From positions 310,001 to 374,000 of the forward strand of contig JAIQDT010001645.1 in NCBI GenBank assembly GCA_021521415.1: a stretch of 64,000 nucleotides of DNA, in the 5' to 3' direction. The position numbers and the translations under genes were made by a program. Within the stretch, counting starts at the first letter, position 1. The number at the start of each line of letters is the position of its first letter. The notes below the pieces were generated by a model. The model was not told the DNA's origin and did no database searches. It worked only from the letters and a program-made list of their open reading frames with translations. This document shows, piece after piece, positions 23,290 to 36,256 of the stretch. Source of the stretch: Bidens hawaiensis. Taxonomy: Eukaryota > Streptophyta > Magnoliopsida > Asterales > Asteraceae.

Positions 23290-23758
23290 ACACACACCCT
23301 GGCGCTCTCTTTCTCTTTGACACACATACACCCTGGCTCGATAAAGAAAATGACCCGAGCTCTAGCCAGCTCGTTTAAATTCGAGTTTGAGCTTGCACAC
23401 ACCGTGACTCAGCTCAACTACAACCCTTAATCCTTAATATTTTTAACTACCAACAAATTCTTAAAACAGACCACTGGCTAAATTTATCAAATCAAAATGC
23501 ACCCGCTTTTCGATTAAAGCCTACGCACGTGAAAACTCACTGTATTTAACAAGTATAATAATAAAACCTGATAATAAAAAACCAAACAACCAACACTATA
23601 ATCTCTCTCTCTCTCTCTCTCAATCAAAACGCACACATTTCAAAACCGAGATCTCTTTCTGTCATTGACACTTGATTCTCCGTCGCCGTTAACGGAATAT
23701 TCCTTATTATTCGCCGGAAACGGTTACTCAGTTAATTAAGTTAAAACAAACAGACAGA
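23290..23758 (+). promoter_or_regulatory. Proximal promoter and 5' UTR region of the VAP27 gene
   Basis: Short gene-free interval before the VAP27 start codon. It has a (CT)n pyrimidine tract at about 23602-23622, common near plant transcription starts, and a G/C-richer leader (CTCCGTCGCCG, TTCGCCGGAAACGG). I see no clear TATA box; the precise start is unknown. Confidence 0.45.
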
Positions 23759-26700
23759 ATGAGTACCGGCGAGCTGCTCAGCATTGAACCTCAGGAGCTT
23801 CAATTTCCATGTAACTTAATTACTTACTTACTTATATTATTATTATTATTGTTGTTGTTGTTGTTGTTGTTGTTATTATTATTATTCAGATCTGATTTTG
23901 TAATTTTGATAGTTGAATCGAAGAAGCAGATCTCGTGTGCCATGCAATTGACGAATAAGACCAACAATCATGTGGCCTTCAAGGTATTAATTGTTATGAT
24001 TTTGATGTGAAGTTGATTAGTTGAATTAGACACTGTATGTATGTAGGAATATAAACTTGTTAGGTTATAAATTAAGCATTTCAAGGTACTGTTATTGTGA
24101 CTAAGCAGTTAATACGGAAATATATCGGATATCGGTCAGTTATCGTGGTGGGATATCAGATATCAGTAATTTTAATATTATGCAGAATTTATATATATAG
24201 CACTTTAACACTAACAATTCAGTAAAGGAATATAGATTTCTTAGGTTATATATCAACTATTAAGCATTTGAATTAAGGTGCTGTTGTTGTAATTAGTACT
24301 AATTTGTTCAATTGTTATGATTTTGATGTGAATTTGAATAGTTGATTTATACACTGTATGCAGAATTATAGGTTTACTAGGTTATATATTGACTATTACG
24401 CGTTTGAATTCAGGTACTGCTGCTGTAATTAGTACTAATTTGTTTATTTGTAATGATTTTGATGTGAGTTTGAATAGTTGAATTAGACACTGTTCTTAGG
24501 TCATATATTAAGCATTTCGGGGTACTGTTATTGTGCCTAAGCAGTTAATGATGAAAAATATCGGATATTTGAGATATCGGTTGGATCGAGGTGGAATATT
24601 GTAATTTTAATATCATGCAGAATTTATATAAATATATAGCACTTTAACACTAACAATTCAGTATACTCTCCTACTATTAACATATTATTCTTTTGCAACT
24701 GCCAAACACACTAACATTTGTAGCAAGTAGGAACTGATTAAGACTCAAAACACTAACATTTCACACTAAAAGTTGAAAATTAAGACTTAAAACACTGATT
24801 TCGGGAATATCAGTCAATATCGCCGATATCATCGGTACCGAAATTCTGACCAATATTTCACATGAAGAACGATAACTGACCGAGATACTGCATAGTATTG
24901 TGATTAGTACTAGTAGTAGTTTGTCTAATTGCTATGATTTTGATGTGAAATTAATTAGTTGAATTAGACACTGTATGTAGGAATATAAACCTGTTAGGTT
25001 AGAAATTAAGCATTAGAATTAGGTTTTTTGGTTTGGTGATGCAGTTTTCAATGTTTGGATCGATCTTATTATGAAAATTTGCAGGTTTAAGTTCAAATAA
25101 TCAAAATATGGCTTTATAGAAGTAAAATTTTGTAAAGCTTATTAGATGTAACTATCTCAAGTAATCAATCTTCAAGGATTCTAAATCTTGAATTTTCAGG
25201 TGAAAACCACGAATCCAAAGAAGTACTGTGTTAGGCCTAACACTGGCGTCGTTTTGCCTCATTCTACTTGTGATGTCACAGGTTCGCATTTTGCATCTTA
25301 CTTTAAATATTTATCAGTTTTAAGTTTCACCAAACTGACATTGGTTTTCTATATGTGTAGTTACAATGCAAGCTCAAAAGGAGGCTCCTCCTGACTTGCA
25401 ATGCAAGGACAAGTTTTTGCTACAGAGTGCAGTTGCAAGTCCGGGAGCCACCACTAAAGATATTACTCCAGAATTGGTATTTGTTTAAGTTATAGAATAT
25501 TTTTCAGACTTTTCATCTCGTGAATGGAATTATAAGGTTTAAACATATTATTTTCAACAGTTTAACAAGGAATCTGGAAATCAAGTGGAAGAATGCAAAT
25601 TAAAAGTTAGTTATGTTGCTCCCGCACAACCGCCTTCACCCGTAAGAGAAGGATCCGAGGAAGGTTCCTCTCCAAGGGCATCGGTTTCAGAAAACGGGAA
25701 TGTAAACGCAATTGACTCTACTGCTGTGAGTTTGTTTTTGTTTTTTTAATAGTTTTTTGTTGTTTTTATGGTACTTATAAAAGTTTGAAATTTATTTCTG
25801 CAGGTTCTGAGAGCACATGTTGAATCTAATGAGAAACCTTCAGAGGTTATTTTTTGAGCTATTGTAATTATTGCTTATCTGTTATATATATTGCTCATGT
25901 GTTTGTGTGTTTTCAGACTAGGGCTCTTGTTGCTAAGCTAACCGAGGAGAAGAATTTTGCTGTTCAACAATCTAACAAGCTTCAACAAGAACTGGTACTT
26001 AAACCTTTACTTAAACTTAATTATGCATTATTAATACTTCATTAATTTGTATCTAGCTTGATAGCATTTAGTTAGATCATAGCATTGATATGATTCAAAC
26101 CTGACTACTTTCAGAATTTATAATCAGTTATTACATAGATTAGTAACCACCAGACATTAGCAGAACTTGAAAGTTGAAATCCAAGCTAAAAAACGCAATT
26201 CTTGCTGCTCTTGACCCCATATGCCAATCTGAGCTTTGATTTTAGACAAATCAGTTCTAACTCTTCTATTGGCTATATGGACCATTTGAAGTTCACTTGG
26301 ATTTGAAAACCAGTGGGATCACAACATTTTGAAATCTTTATCCATCGATTCATTTGAACATCCTATGTGATGTTCTGAAAAAAGATTCGGTCTGCTTTTT
26401 TTACTCATGGCACAGAAGTGATATTCTTCCCCTGCTCCATATAAGATATGCTACCGATCACAGTCCACGAAACCACTTGCCATACTCTTTTGATTCAATA
26501 ATCAATATTAAGCCCATCTTTGATCTTTGTTTCTCGTAAGTCATAAGAAGTAATATCCATAGCAAAACACAATTTAAATTGTTTCAACACCCATCCCTGA
26601 ATACTTTTTCCCAAATACACATCTCTTTAAATATCCCAAGTTCCCAATATCATGATCTGTCCTATATTTTAAAAAGCGTGAGCGACACCGAGGTGATAAC

Positions 26701-28953
26701 GTCCCTGGAGCAGCAGTGTGAGGCGGAGCGCACGTATCATGTATGTGAGGCGCGCTTATTTAGTAAAAGGCTTCTAAATTATTTAAAACACACATTTCAT
26801 ATAGAAAACACATTCATGTGCCTACAACAACTAAAAACGCTACATAGTGTGTATCAATTTTGTACCAAAATCAATGCAATTAAAAGGATAAAGAATTTAG
26901 GGTCTAATAACTAATTTAATAATAACTTAACCTTAAAGGATGAAAGTCTTGGTCATCTCTGTTAGCATCCGGCACTAATTATCTTTATTAGGTAACTGTT
27001 CACAATTAGGATGCCCTAATCTTTAGTTTATGAATGGTATGGAGTTATTGACACCTCATGTAATTGTACTCTTTAACACCTCAATAATATTGACTCACTA
27101 GTGCACCCGTGGATGTAGGTCATATTAACCAAACCACGTAAACTTCTTGTGCTCTCTTCTATTTCATTCACTATTTCTGTTTGTGTTTTTTGTGCCGCTC
27201 CACATCAGAAGACAGACGTCTTCGATCAGCAATAAGCCAATTTTAGTCTGTCTGATACCGATCAGACCTGTGCAGATAAGATGTTACCACAAACAACAGC
27301 AGCCGATCATCAGCAGATCGCTGCTGCCGTTTCTGTGTTTTAATTGTTCGACCAGATCTGTTCGATTAATAGTGGAAGCTGTTTTTTGATCAGCCATATA
27401 ACCATTCCTAACAGTCACACATTCATTTCATATCCACGTGTGCACCCCTCTTTGCTCACCTTCATCCCTGTCTTTGTATACAAACCCGCCATTTTCCAGG
27501 TTTCAATCTACCCAACTTTCTTGTATTTCTTTTGATTTGGTACTTCGTTTACAACACTGCCCACACAAAGTTGACCGAAGTTAATACACATCGCATATAA
27601 GCTCCAGTTTCCTTTGTAAGGTCTAATTTTGGTCTCTTTTAGATATTCATTGCCCATGTAAAAGTGTGCCTAAACTCACGTCGTGTCTAAGGGGTTTGAA
27701 GCCAGCCGCCTCCAGTACAACTATTGCCTGGACTCTTCGGAAGCACACTCTCCCTCGCTTGAGGTCGCCTTGTGCGTAAGCACACTTTTTACAACACAAG
27801 ATCTATCATTTCAATTGCTTCTTCAACTAGAACCAAGTAACCAAAATATCAGAATCTTCGATGGCATTATTTTCACACAAAGAAACTTTCTTTGGAAAGT
27901 GATTGTTCCACTTTGTCTCGAACACGTGCCTCACCGGCATATCGTACCTCCCCAGTGTGAGCATACCATCTTCCTCTTGTAATCACTTACACCTATCACT
28001 GCCATATGGCTTTTGAGAGAATGAATAAGCTCATTTAACTCCTTCGACTCACTCAACTCCGTCCCTTTCTTGGATCCCTTCTCCATCCTCAAACCTAACA
28101 CCCCTTTGGCTGCTGGCTGCTGGCTGCTTGAGATGTCTTCAGTCACTTCACGAATTTTAGATACACCAGAAACTTTTGAGAACGCCCCATTCTTTTTCCT
28201 TTATTAAAACACCCTGCTCTCTCAAGAACACATCGTTCTTTTCTTGTTTCCCCTTCAACCGGCTACCAGAAACACAACTGCAAACACCCCGTGTAGCTAA
28301 CGTTTCCTTCCGGCACACTGTCATTTGTCACCCTCTAAGTTACTTACACAAAACTTCTTTCAATTGCTCAATGTCATCCACAAGCCTTGGGTCGTTCTTG
28401 ATCAGCCCCGTGCGACTCTTTCAATCATTCAACCCCCCCCCCCCCACCACCCCAAACAGTTCCTTAGTGGGTTTACTGTAACCAAAAACCAACTTATGCG
28501 TGCTTACCTCACATTCGATTGCGTAGATCCTTCGTCAACTCAACCAAATCCACTGTTCTTTTCTGGAGTGAAACCTCGACCTCTGGTACTTTATATTGCG
28601 AAACCAGGGATTTGGTTCACCTATGTGTTGTGACGCTTCTGTCCAAAATGAGGGACGCCCCGACGGTTCAATATCATGGAAATCGAACTTCTCTGCTGCT
28701 AGGTCTCTCAGAAACGGAATTTCTCAACTTCCTCTCCTTCACTCTCACTTTTCGGCTGGGATTAATCAGTCCACAGGTTTCTTTAGATAATTGAGCCATT
28801 GTTTCCTCTTCTCTGATACTAATTGCTGGCAAAACAATGTATAAAACGGTGAACAAGAAAACGCAGGAGAGTGCTGAAGCTATAACCGGCTTCGACTCTT
28901 TTTTAATGATCAAACTCAAGTACTCAAGAACCGCATAAAAATGTGTACAAAGG

Positions 28954-29001
<48 letters not shown>

Positions 29002-29386
29002 CAAAACTTGGACGAAACGGTAACTCTAAAAAGACAAGATATATCAACTCTTTACTTCAAACTAGGAAATAACAAACTTTAAACGGAACTCGCATTTTCT
29101 CCAAGAAAACGGTTACAAAGACAGATTGATGGGTCAGAATTATCCATCAGATCCTACTCTAATTCCTTCTAACATATACCTTCGTTGTATAAAGATTATC
29201 CCCTTCAAATCGTGATTACAAAATATAATTCTCTTTCCGTCTTCATTGCCATTTGTGTAAATTATTTTATTCCTATTGTAGGAACTGTTGAGGCGTCAAG
29301 GCAACAAAAGCCGTGGTGGTGTCCCGTTCCTATATGTTGTTCTTATCAGTTTGCTCGGGATTTTGTTGGGTTATTTGATGAAATAA
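23759..29386 (+). CDS. VAP27: VAP27-type vesicle-associated membrane protein-associated protein, eight exons
   Basis: Plant VAP27 proteins sit in the ER membrane, bind FFAT-type partners through an MSP domain, and tether ER to plasma membrane and cytoskeleton. Exons: 23759-23810, 23913-23983, 25200-25281, 25361-25476, 25561-25725, 25804-25845, 25917-25994, 29282-29386. All introns are GT..AG, phases agree, and the 711-nt CDS encodes 236 aa. The protein starts MSTGELLSIEPQELQFPFE. The MSP domain spans about 1-125, including the ligand-binding KTTNPKKYCVRPNTG near residue 43. A Ser/Pro-rich linker follows, then a coiled coil (about 177-210, LTEEKNFAVQQSNKLQQEL) and a C-terminal membrane anchor (VVLISLLGILLGYLMK). 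No lesion is visible. Intron 1 has (ATT)n/(GTT)n; intron 7 is 3.3 kb. Confidence 0.95.
23984..25199 (+). repeat. Repeats expanding VAP27 intron 2
   Basis: A segment with GATTTTGATGTGAA, TTAGTTGAATTAGACACTG and TTAGGTTATA recurs with changes near 23996, 24320, 24457 and 24940, often followed by a block rich in ATATCGG. The 1.2-kb intron seems to have grown by partial duplications. Nothing coding is seen in it. Confidence 0.6.
25995..29281. other. VAP27 intron 7 (3.3 kb) with foreign-looking insert
   Basis: Around 26680-26760 there is a patch rich in GCG/GAGGCG, and near 27770 a distant inverted counterpart (GTGCGTAAGCACACTTTTT), which may mark an old transposon. From about 27900 to 28920 the minus strand contains gene-like pieces (frames 28146-27931 and 28919-28674, the latter with a hydrophobic segment) that I do not recognise. 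A poly-C run (28432-28445) and a (TA)n run (about 28958-28998) follow. It is removed by splicing in the VAP27 model. Confidence 0.45.
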
Positions 29387-32300
29387 ACATTGAATTCAAA
29401 TCCATGGAAGACCCTGTTTTAGTTGTGATATGAGAAGACTATGGTAAGAGTGAAATGTTTTTTCTTTTCTTAATTTTATTTTACATGTTGTGTAATTTTG
29501 GGTAACATAACATCCATTTCTGTGTCCACTGATTTGTTAAGGTCATATGTTGGGTTTCTTATATTTGGTACAAAGTTGTGTCTAATTTGTTTTCATTTTA
29601 TTTTCTTAGAATTTGCCTGTTTGTCCTTTCAATTTTGATTTTATCATATTTGAATTGCATAACAAATAACATATAGATCAGATACTAATGACTTTTATTG
29701 TAAGTAATATATAAATAACTAGGGTAATTATGTTTACACTAGTGTAATTATTATTACTATAACTTTTGAACTAAAGTAACTATTATTACACTATTTTATT
29801 TTTTATAATATAATTACTTCAGAGTTTAGTGAATACTGTAATTAACTAGTTATTTATATGTTTAGTTGATTAATTTTATTTGTATAGGATCTCATTCATC
29901 TTCTTCTAACAGTGTTGTCTTTCCTATTTTAAAGACAAAAAAACTAAAATGATATCTTTATAATAGGTATCGAGAAAATATTATAACTACAAAAAATGAT
30001 ATAAAAACTTAAATGTAGAGGTAAGCATTATTTTTTATTTTAAGTTCATGCAATTAAGTTATTGTTTGTTTTAAAAACTGGTTTATATTTGCTGGTATAC
30101 TGGTTATAAACCGGATGCCACTCAAGTGACCAATACGTTTTGGTTCAGTAAATTGGATGAACGGTGTATAAGTTGCAATGGTGGTTTTAGCGGTTATACC
30201 GTCGTACCGGTTTGATTCAAAATGAAACTTCTGGTATAGAGTCCCGACTAAAAGTTTTAATCTAGCAGTCAATTCATAAACGATTTACTCGGTTCTTACC
30301 TCCGTAAGTCCCAAAAACATTGGTTCTTGTCTTCATTTCCTCAATTTTATAGGTAGTATGATTGTAGGCCCCCCAAAACCAATAATTGTCTTTGTTTCTT
30401 TCTCAAACAACCATAGATCCCGATACTCCAAACCAATACATCGTTTTGACTATTCATATGAAAGAACTAATAATGAACATCATGTTTTGTTTGCTAGTGC
30501 ATATAAATACATAATCTTTTGATCATTTGAATGCCAATCTTTGCTGTGGATGATTTGGAATTTCATGCACGTAAAAAGTGATCAAAGATCTGCAAAAATA
30601 TTGAATCTTAGATCCACCATGTGCAAACACATGGCTTTTGTCACTGTTCTTAATAACTTTGTGGCAAGAATTAATGTTCAGTTTATCATATAGACATGTT
30701 TAATTAAAGCGTGTAACAATAATATTATCAGCAGAGACTAAATTAGGAGTGTTCTCGGTTTGGTATTAAAGATTTTTATGTTATTTAGTGAATCAAATCA
30801 TTAGTACCGTTTCTAATCTTTGTAAATGAAGCTGTTAAAATATTAAAATTAAACCAAACCAAACTTCATATTTCATGATTTTGGTTTATTGGGTCTTCAA
30901 AACATGTGCTGAGTTTTTTTGTTTGTTTGAATGACGATGACAATCGGGCTCAATGACGCGCCTCTTCATAGTTCAAACATCCATCATTAGTTTGATGCTT
31001 GAGGATGGCGCCAACTCGTTCTACGAGGAGACCGTCTAGCATGTACAAAACATGTTGAGTCGACCCAAAACTTCGGTTACTATGTGGTACTATAACATAT
31101 TGATTGATGTGTATTGATTTCTATAAGTAAAAATAAAACAACTTTAACTAAAGAAAACATAATTATACACGGAGAAATTTCTTAGACTATGTAACATTAC
31201 CAAGTGTCATTGCATTTGTCATATTAGTATGATTAAAAGAAAATTGTTTGATACCAATATTTTTTAAACTAAATGGTTTAATCTGATTTGAAAAATAGAA
31301 AAAAGAATGTCCGAAAAACTAAATCAGTGTCCAGTTTAGCTGATTTCACCGGTTTGAACTTAATCATCAAACACCTTTGCCACAAGGTATGTGGCAACTA
31401 CACTCCATTACTCAAGTAAGCAAAATCTTTTTGTGACAACAAAATGTGAAGTGGTGCTAAAAGAGCATAGATAGAAACTTGATGGACTAATTCACATTAT
31501 GAAGGAATGATGATGAAAAGAAGTTAAGCTCATAATGGGGTTGACCTTCAAGAAACCCTAAATCCAATGACAAATAGGGTCTCTTTGAATTATTGTATGG
31601 TGGTTGATGACTTGATAAGAAACAACACATCATGGGTTTGTGGGCATCACCATTCACCTCCATGCATGGTGGACTATAGAGATATGACCATCAAAGTTTG
31701 TATGCATGGACAGTATTAGTACACATGTGACATATCTATGGTATTGTTGTATATATAATATCTTAAGTAAATGTCAAAGAATATAACATATCAGTCAATT
31801 TTAGAGTTTGGAATAAAAATATGATACGTAAATTACTAGAATAAAAAGTGTGTGGGGTGAGTGAGACCATGGAATACTCAACTTTTTTCTTTTTAAGGGT
31901 ATTTTTTTAAGGATAGAAAGTATGTGGGCAATAAAGAAAGCGTTGTTATGAAGCGGACTTATATAATTTTTACGTTTAATTGACGAATCTATTTAGAATT
32001 AGAGGTTTACACATGTGTTTGGTGGAAAAAATGAATAATAATAATAATAATAATACGCATATATAGTTTTGTATATTATAAAAAAATCAATTTTTAACAT
32101 ATATAAACTTTATAACATTGAAATCTAAGGCTTTAACAGCATATTATCAAGCAAATTCTAATATTAGTCAACATGTTATCAGTTTTCATAAGAACAAAAC
32201 GTTGGAAAATTTTCAAACACTTGGACTTACTTAAGTCATCAAATAAGCAATTTGAAAATTAAGTTATAAAAATGTTTGTTCAACCCCACTTAATTAATAA

Positions 32301-33158
32301 GTATTTAGTTCATACGCTTAAAATTAATTATTTGTCATATCAAAACACAGTCAGAATCAATAATGAACATTCCTAAGAGTTGTAACCTGCAATCTAGAAG
32401 AAAATTGTAGCAAGTTTGCATCTATTTTCAAACTATTTCAATTAGTTCACTCGAACTTTTTACCCCTAATTTAATTACTCAACTTTTAGGTAAATTATAG
32501 AAGTTGTTTCAAGGGCTGATTGATAATTTTAATTTTAATTTTCCATTATTACTTGTATAATTAGTCACACACTTTTATATTCTAAGAAAAAGGTACGTAG
32601 TTTATAAATTTATATATACGTAAATCAAGTCAAGTAATTTATATATACAAAAGTGTTGCATGGGTGAAACCTTTTTTTGCACACTCACACCCATGTCGAT
32701 ATCCAACCCCCTTTCTTTTTCTATTTAACTTTTTAATGCTCTTTTAGTCCCACATATATGCTTTTGTTACTCACATGCTTTGTGGCTTTTATATTCTTTC
32801 TTTCTTTATTTATTTAGTTAGTAATTTACTATACACATATGCATATATGAAAGAAATTGTGTATTCATGAATCATGATTGATTAGTTCTTTTGAATCTAA
32901 ATACCAATTATATGTTAGAGCATCTTCAATTCAGTTAGAGAGACTAAACATGTCCAGAACAACACGTAATTAGGTGTTACATACATTGAAATTTATTCTT
33001 TCTTAAAACTGTACGTTTTTCTTTTCAATAATCCGTCATTCAGAAATATCCTTACATTTTCAAATCATTAATGTTATTCAGTTTAGCGTAGTTTAGAGTG
33101 TCATATTTTTTTAATATACTTTAATGCACTTAAATATAAAATAAAATGTATTTAAAAC
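29387..33158. other. Gene-free AT-rich stretch
   Basis: The start is the VAP27 3' UTR. The remainder is AT-rich, with an (AAT)n run at about 32033-32054. I find no convincing exon, RNA gene or bounded element; short open frames here look random. Confidence 0.5.
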
Positions 33159-33572
33159 CAGTGTTGTAAAAGTCGGATTCCAAGGTCTTGGAATCCGCGA
33201 TCCAAGGTCCTCGAACATCAACCTTATCGCAATTTTCCAACTCGGCCACCATTACTCGCCAAGGTCCAACCCGATCAAAAATCAGAGTACTCGGGATTAC
33301 TCGGCCTCCAAGGTCAACTCGACCACCCTATTTTTTATTAATATATTAGTAAAAAATTAAAAATAACAACAAAACATGAATGTTTTGAATTATATTTTTT
33401 TATATGAATTATGTTTATTTTGACGTGAATTATGCATGTCTTAACGTAAATATAATATCCACTAATTATTTTATATTATAATTATCATGCCCGAGTACAT
33501 GCGATTACTCCTCGAGTCATCCTTACAAGGGGTCGGCCGTCTAGGGACCGTTTAACGAGTTTTACAACACTG
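33159..33572. mobile_element. hAT-like MITE (family of 4194-4350), longer copy
   Basis: The ends are inverted repeats CAGTGTTGTAAAAGTCGG and CGAGTTTTACAACACTG. The interior has repeated TCCAAGGTC and ACTCGG motifs plus an AT-rich core. Flanks ATTTAAAA(C) and ATTTAAAT are close to an 8-bp duplication. CAGTG-type ends with 8-bp TSDs suggest hAT. No transposase. Confidence 0.65.
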
Positions 33573-35200
33573 ATTTAAATATTATAGATGTGGGGATTAT
33601 AAAATTTGGAATTCAAACATTACATGAATATATATTTGTTACATGATTAAAAAACATAAAATATAATTGATTAATTTATATAGCATAAACTAAATTATGA
33701 CAAAAATATCGACTAACATATGTTCAAACTTAAATAGTAGCTTTCTAATAACGTAAATGAATTATTTAGGACAAACACAAGTTCAAACTTCTGCAACTCA
33801 CTCCACACTTGTTAGGACATATAATGCTCAAAAATGTCGACCAACATATGTTCATAAAAGGCTAACTTTATTTAGCATCGGACTTTTTGATGCTTTGGAT
33901 GCCCTCTCTTTCGACAAAGCAATTTCAAATTCCTTTTTTTATTACTATTTTTTCTTATTTTGGCATTGTGATGGAGTTAAAGCCACTTTCAAATAAACAA
34001 ATAAACAAATAAATAAATAAATAATGCTATTTAAATATCAAGCTATATTACTCTTTTTGTTGAAAATAAAGTTTAACAAAGTGATTTTTCTAATAAGGCG
34101 AAATGTCTCCGGAAAATATGTCTCAAGTGGATTAAAGTGACCTACATGCCAATGTTGGGGTGATGGTTAACTAATAAAGGCAAAAATTTTAAATATCTGA
34201 ATTTAAAATGAAAGTGATTTAAAATGTATTAAAAGAAATCTGTCAATAAAAAAAGGTGGTTTAAAGTGTATATTTCAATTCCATTAGGAGACTACCTTCT
34301 AATCGGTCAGATGTAGAGCGTGTTATGTTGTACTTCTTAATGGCTTATGGAGCCTTTTAATGATTAAGTTTCAGAGACATGCTGAATGATTAAGATACCA
34401 TCTCTTAATCATGCGTTTCTTATTAATTCAGCACTTAATTGTCAAACAACCCCTAATCAAACAAAAAAACGTGAGAAACATATTAAAATTTTTAATTCTT
34501 GCGAAAACATGTTGAAATTTTAAAAAGTGTAATTTTCTTGTATTCATATTCTTCTAACTTTTTGCAAGACTTTTTAATTTTATACTTCTCACACATATAG
34601 TTAAAGAATCATTAAACCTATAATTTGTTCTGATATTAACATTTGTGGGTTATATACTTATATATGTAAACAAAGAATGGGTGGAAACAAATTAACATTA
34701 GTATTTTCTTTTATTTTTAAATACTTCAATGTAAAAAAAATAAATTTGAATGACTCATTTTGTTTTGCATGATATTGCAATATATTCTGTCAGCTTATAA
34801 ATCATCCTTCTTGTCTCATTGAAAAATGTCACATTGAGAAAGTGACTCTTCATTCTTGCTTTTATAAAGGCTCCTTGTAAAATATGAAATTCCCTTTGTT
34901 CTTGGACCATATGTATATATTGTAGAGTGTGTTGTGTCTACTTTCTATCTCGATCATGGTTACATATGGATCCACTTTATTTCAACTTTGTCCAATTACT
35001 TCAGGCCCAGTCCCGATATTCTTACTCTCACGCTAAAGATCGATCGATGAAATATCAGTAGTGTCAAAATCCTAACATCAATATATACAATATGAGGTAG
35101 AGCACATTGAATGGATTTGATCTTAATTAGGGGCTATTCAAGTTGACAAGAAAACCCTAATATGAATATATCGTTTTCGAAATAAAAAAAAACTCTATTA
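33573..35200. other. Gene-free AT-rich stretch
   Basis: AT-rich sequence without a supportable gene. The only short frame that stands out (about 33757-33996) shows no recognisable motif. It ends at the GAAAG target duplication (35201-35205) of the Tat element. Confidence 0.5.
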
Positions 35201-35205
35201 GAAAG

Positions 35206-36191
35206 TGAAGAGGTAGGTCCCAGCAGAGCCCAGTTGGACCCGCAAGACTCACCTTAAACAGGGACGTCTGCGCAGAGACCAACTGGATCCGCAGGACCAA
35301 CCATGCTCAGAGACGTGACGTCCTTACGCGCAGTATGCAAGCTGGTCCCGCAGGAAATGCCTCCCATGGTGAAGGACTCCGCCTGTTCCCGCAGCCTCGG
35401 ATACAAGCCATGAGGGAAGGCCACCCGCGCAGCATGGCTACACGCACTAGGTACTTAGCTCTCGATCATTCAGTGTCACCTGAAGGAATGAGCAAAGCCG
35501 GGAGCAATCCCGCACAGAGGCGGGAGGGGGAATACTCCCGCCCAAATAAGCCAGTCTGTATACTGAAGGACCTTTTACTGTACCTGACGAGGTATGGGCG
35601 AAAGATCTGATCAGGGATACGACAGCTCACTGATACAGTATGGCGAGCAGCATGCTCCTGTACTGTATCACTATTAAGCCGCTGCCTACTCACCAACTAC
35701 TGTCATACCACGTGCGTAGCCGGCAGTTGGTGGAAAGGGAATAGTATACAGCAGGCCTGGTCGCTATCAGCCGCTGCCTACCCACCAACTACCAGCAGGG
35801 CACGTGCGTAGGCTACTGTTGATGAACAGGAACACTGTTGCAGCCGGCCATACCTCCTTGGAAACCTACATCCGGCTATAAATACCCCAAATGGTATGAT
35901 CATCTAAACACAACATATCTTACTACATTATCATCATATTATACCTGATATCTGCTCTAGCAATCTCTTAATATACTTTTATATTTAAAGAGCAATCTAG
36001 TCTGATTCTCACGCCGGAGGGTGGTCACAAGGAGGAACCCCCCCCCCCCCCTTCTCAGTGACGAGCTCACGGTGTCTGTTTTGCAGGTTATCAGAAGAAC
36101 CATCTTCCAAGGGTCTAACCCCTCGTGGGAAACATCTCTCCAACCCCCAGGTTACCAGTAATCTGCCCGGGGTCCGGTTAGTGTTTCTTCA
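35206..36191 (+). repeat. 5' LTR of the Tat-type element
   Basis: A 986-bp LTR, TGAAGAGG...TTCTTCA. It contains a 92-bp direct repeat (GCCGCTGCCTAC..CACCAACTAC at 35677 and 35769), each copy followed by CACGTGCGTAG (G-box cores at 35709-35714 and 35801-35806), then a TATA box (TATAAATA, 35877-35884). A 14-C run lies at about 36038-36051. Confidence 0.9.
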
Positions 36192-36208
36192 TTGGCGCCA
36201 TCCGTGCA
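36192..36208 (+). other. Primer-binding site of the Tat-type element
   Basis: TTGGCGCCATCCGTGCA directly follows the LTR end. The TGGCGCC core is typical of Tat/Athila-lineage primer sites rather than the tRNA-Met site of the chromovirus at 11384-22750. Confidence 0.75.
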
Positions 36209-36256
36209 TAAAGCTAGAACTTTATTTTTCTCCAGTTTTTTCAAACATCTACAAAG

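Noticed and set aside
35335..35696. Open frames on both strands inside the Tat LTRs (repeated at 43474-43835)
   Set aside because: Identical LTR copies give identical frames; they cover promoter motifs and end without domains, so they are chance frames.
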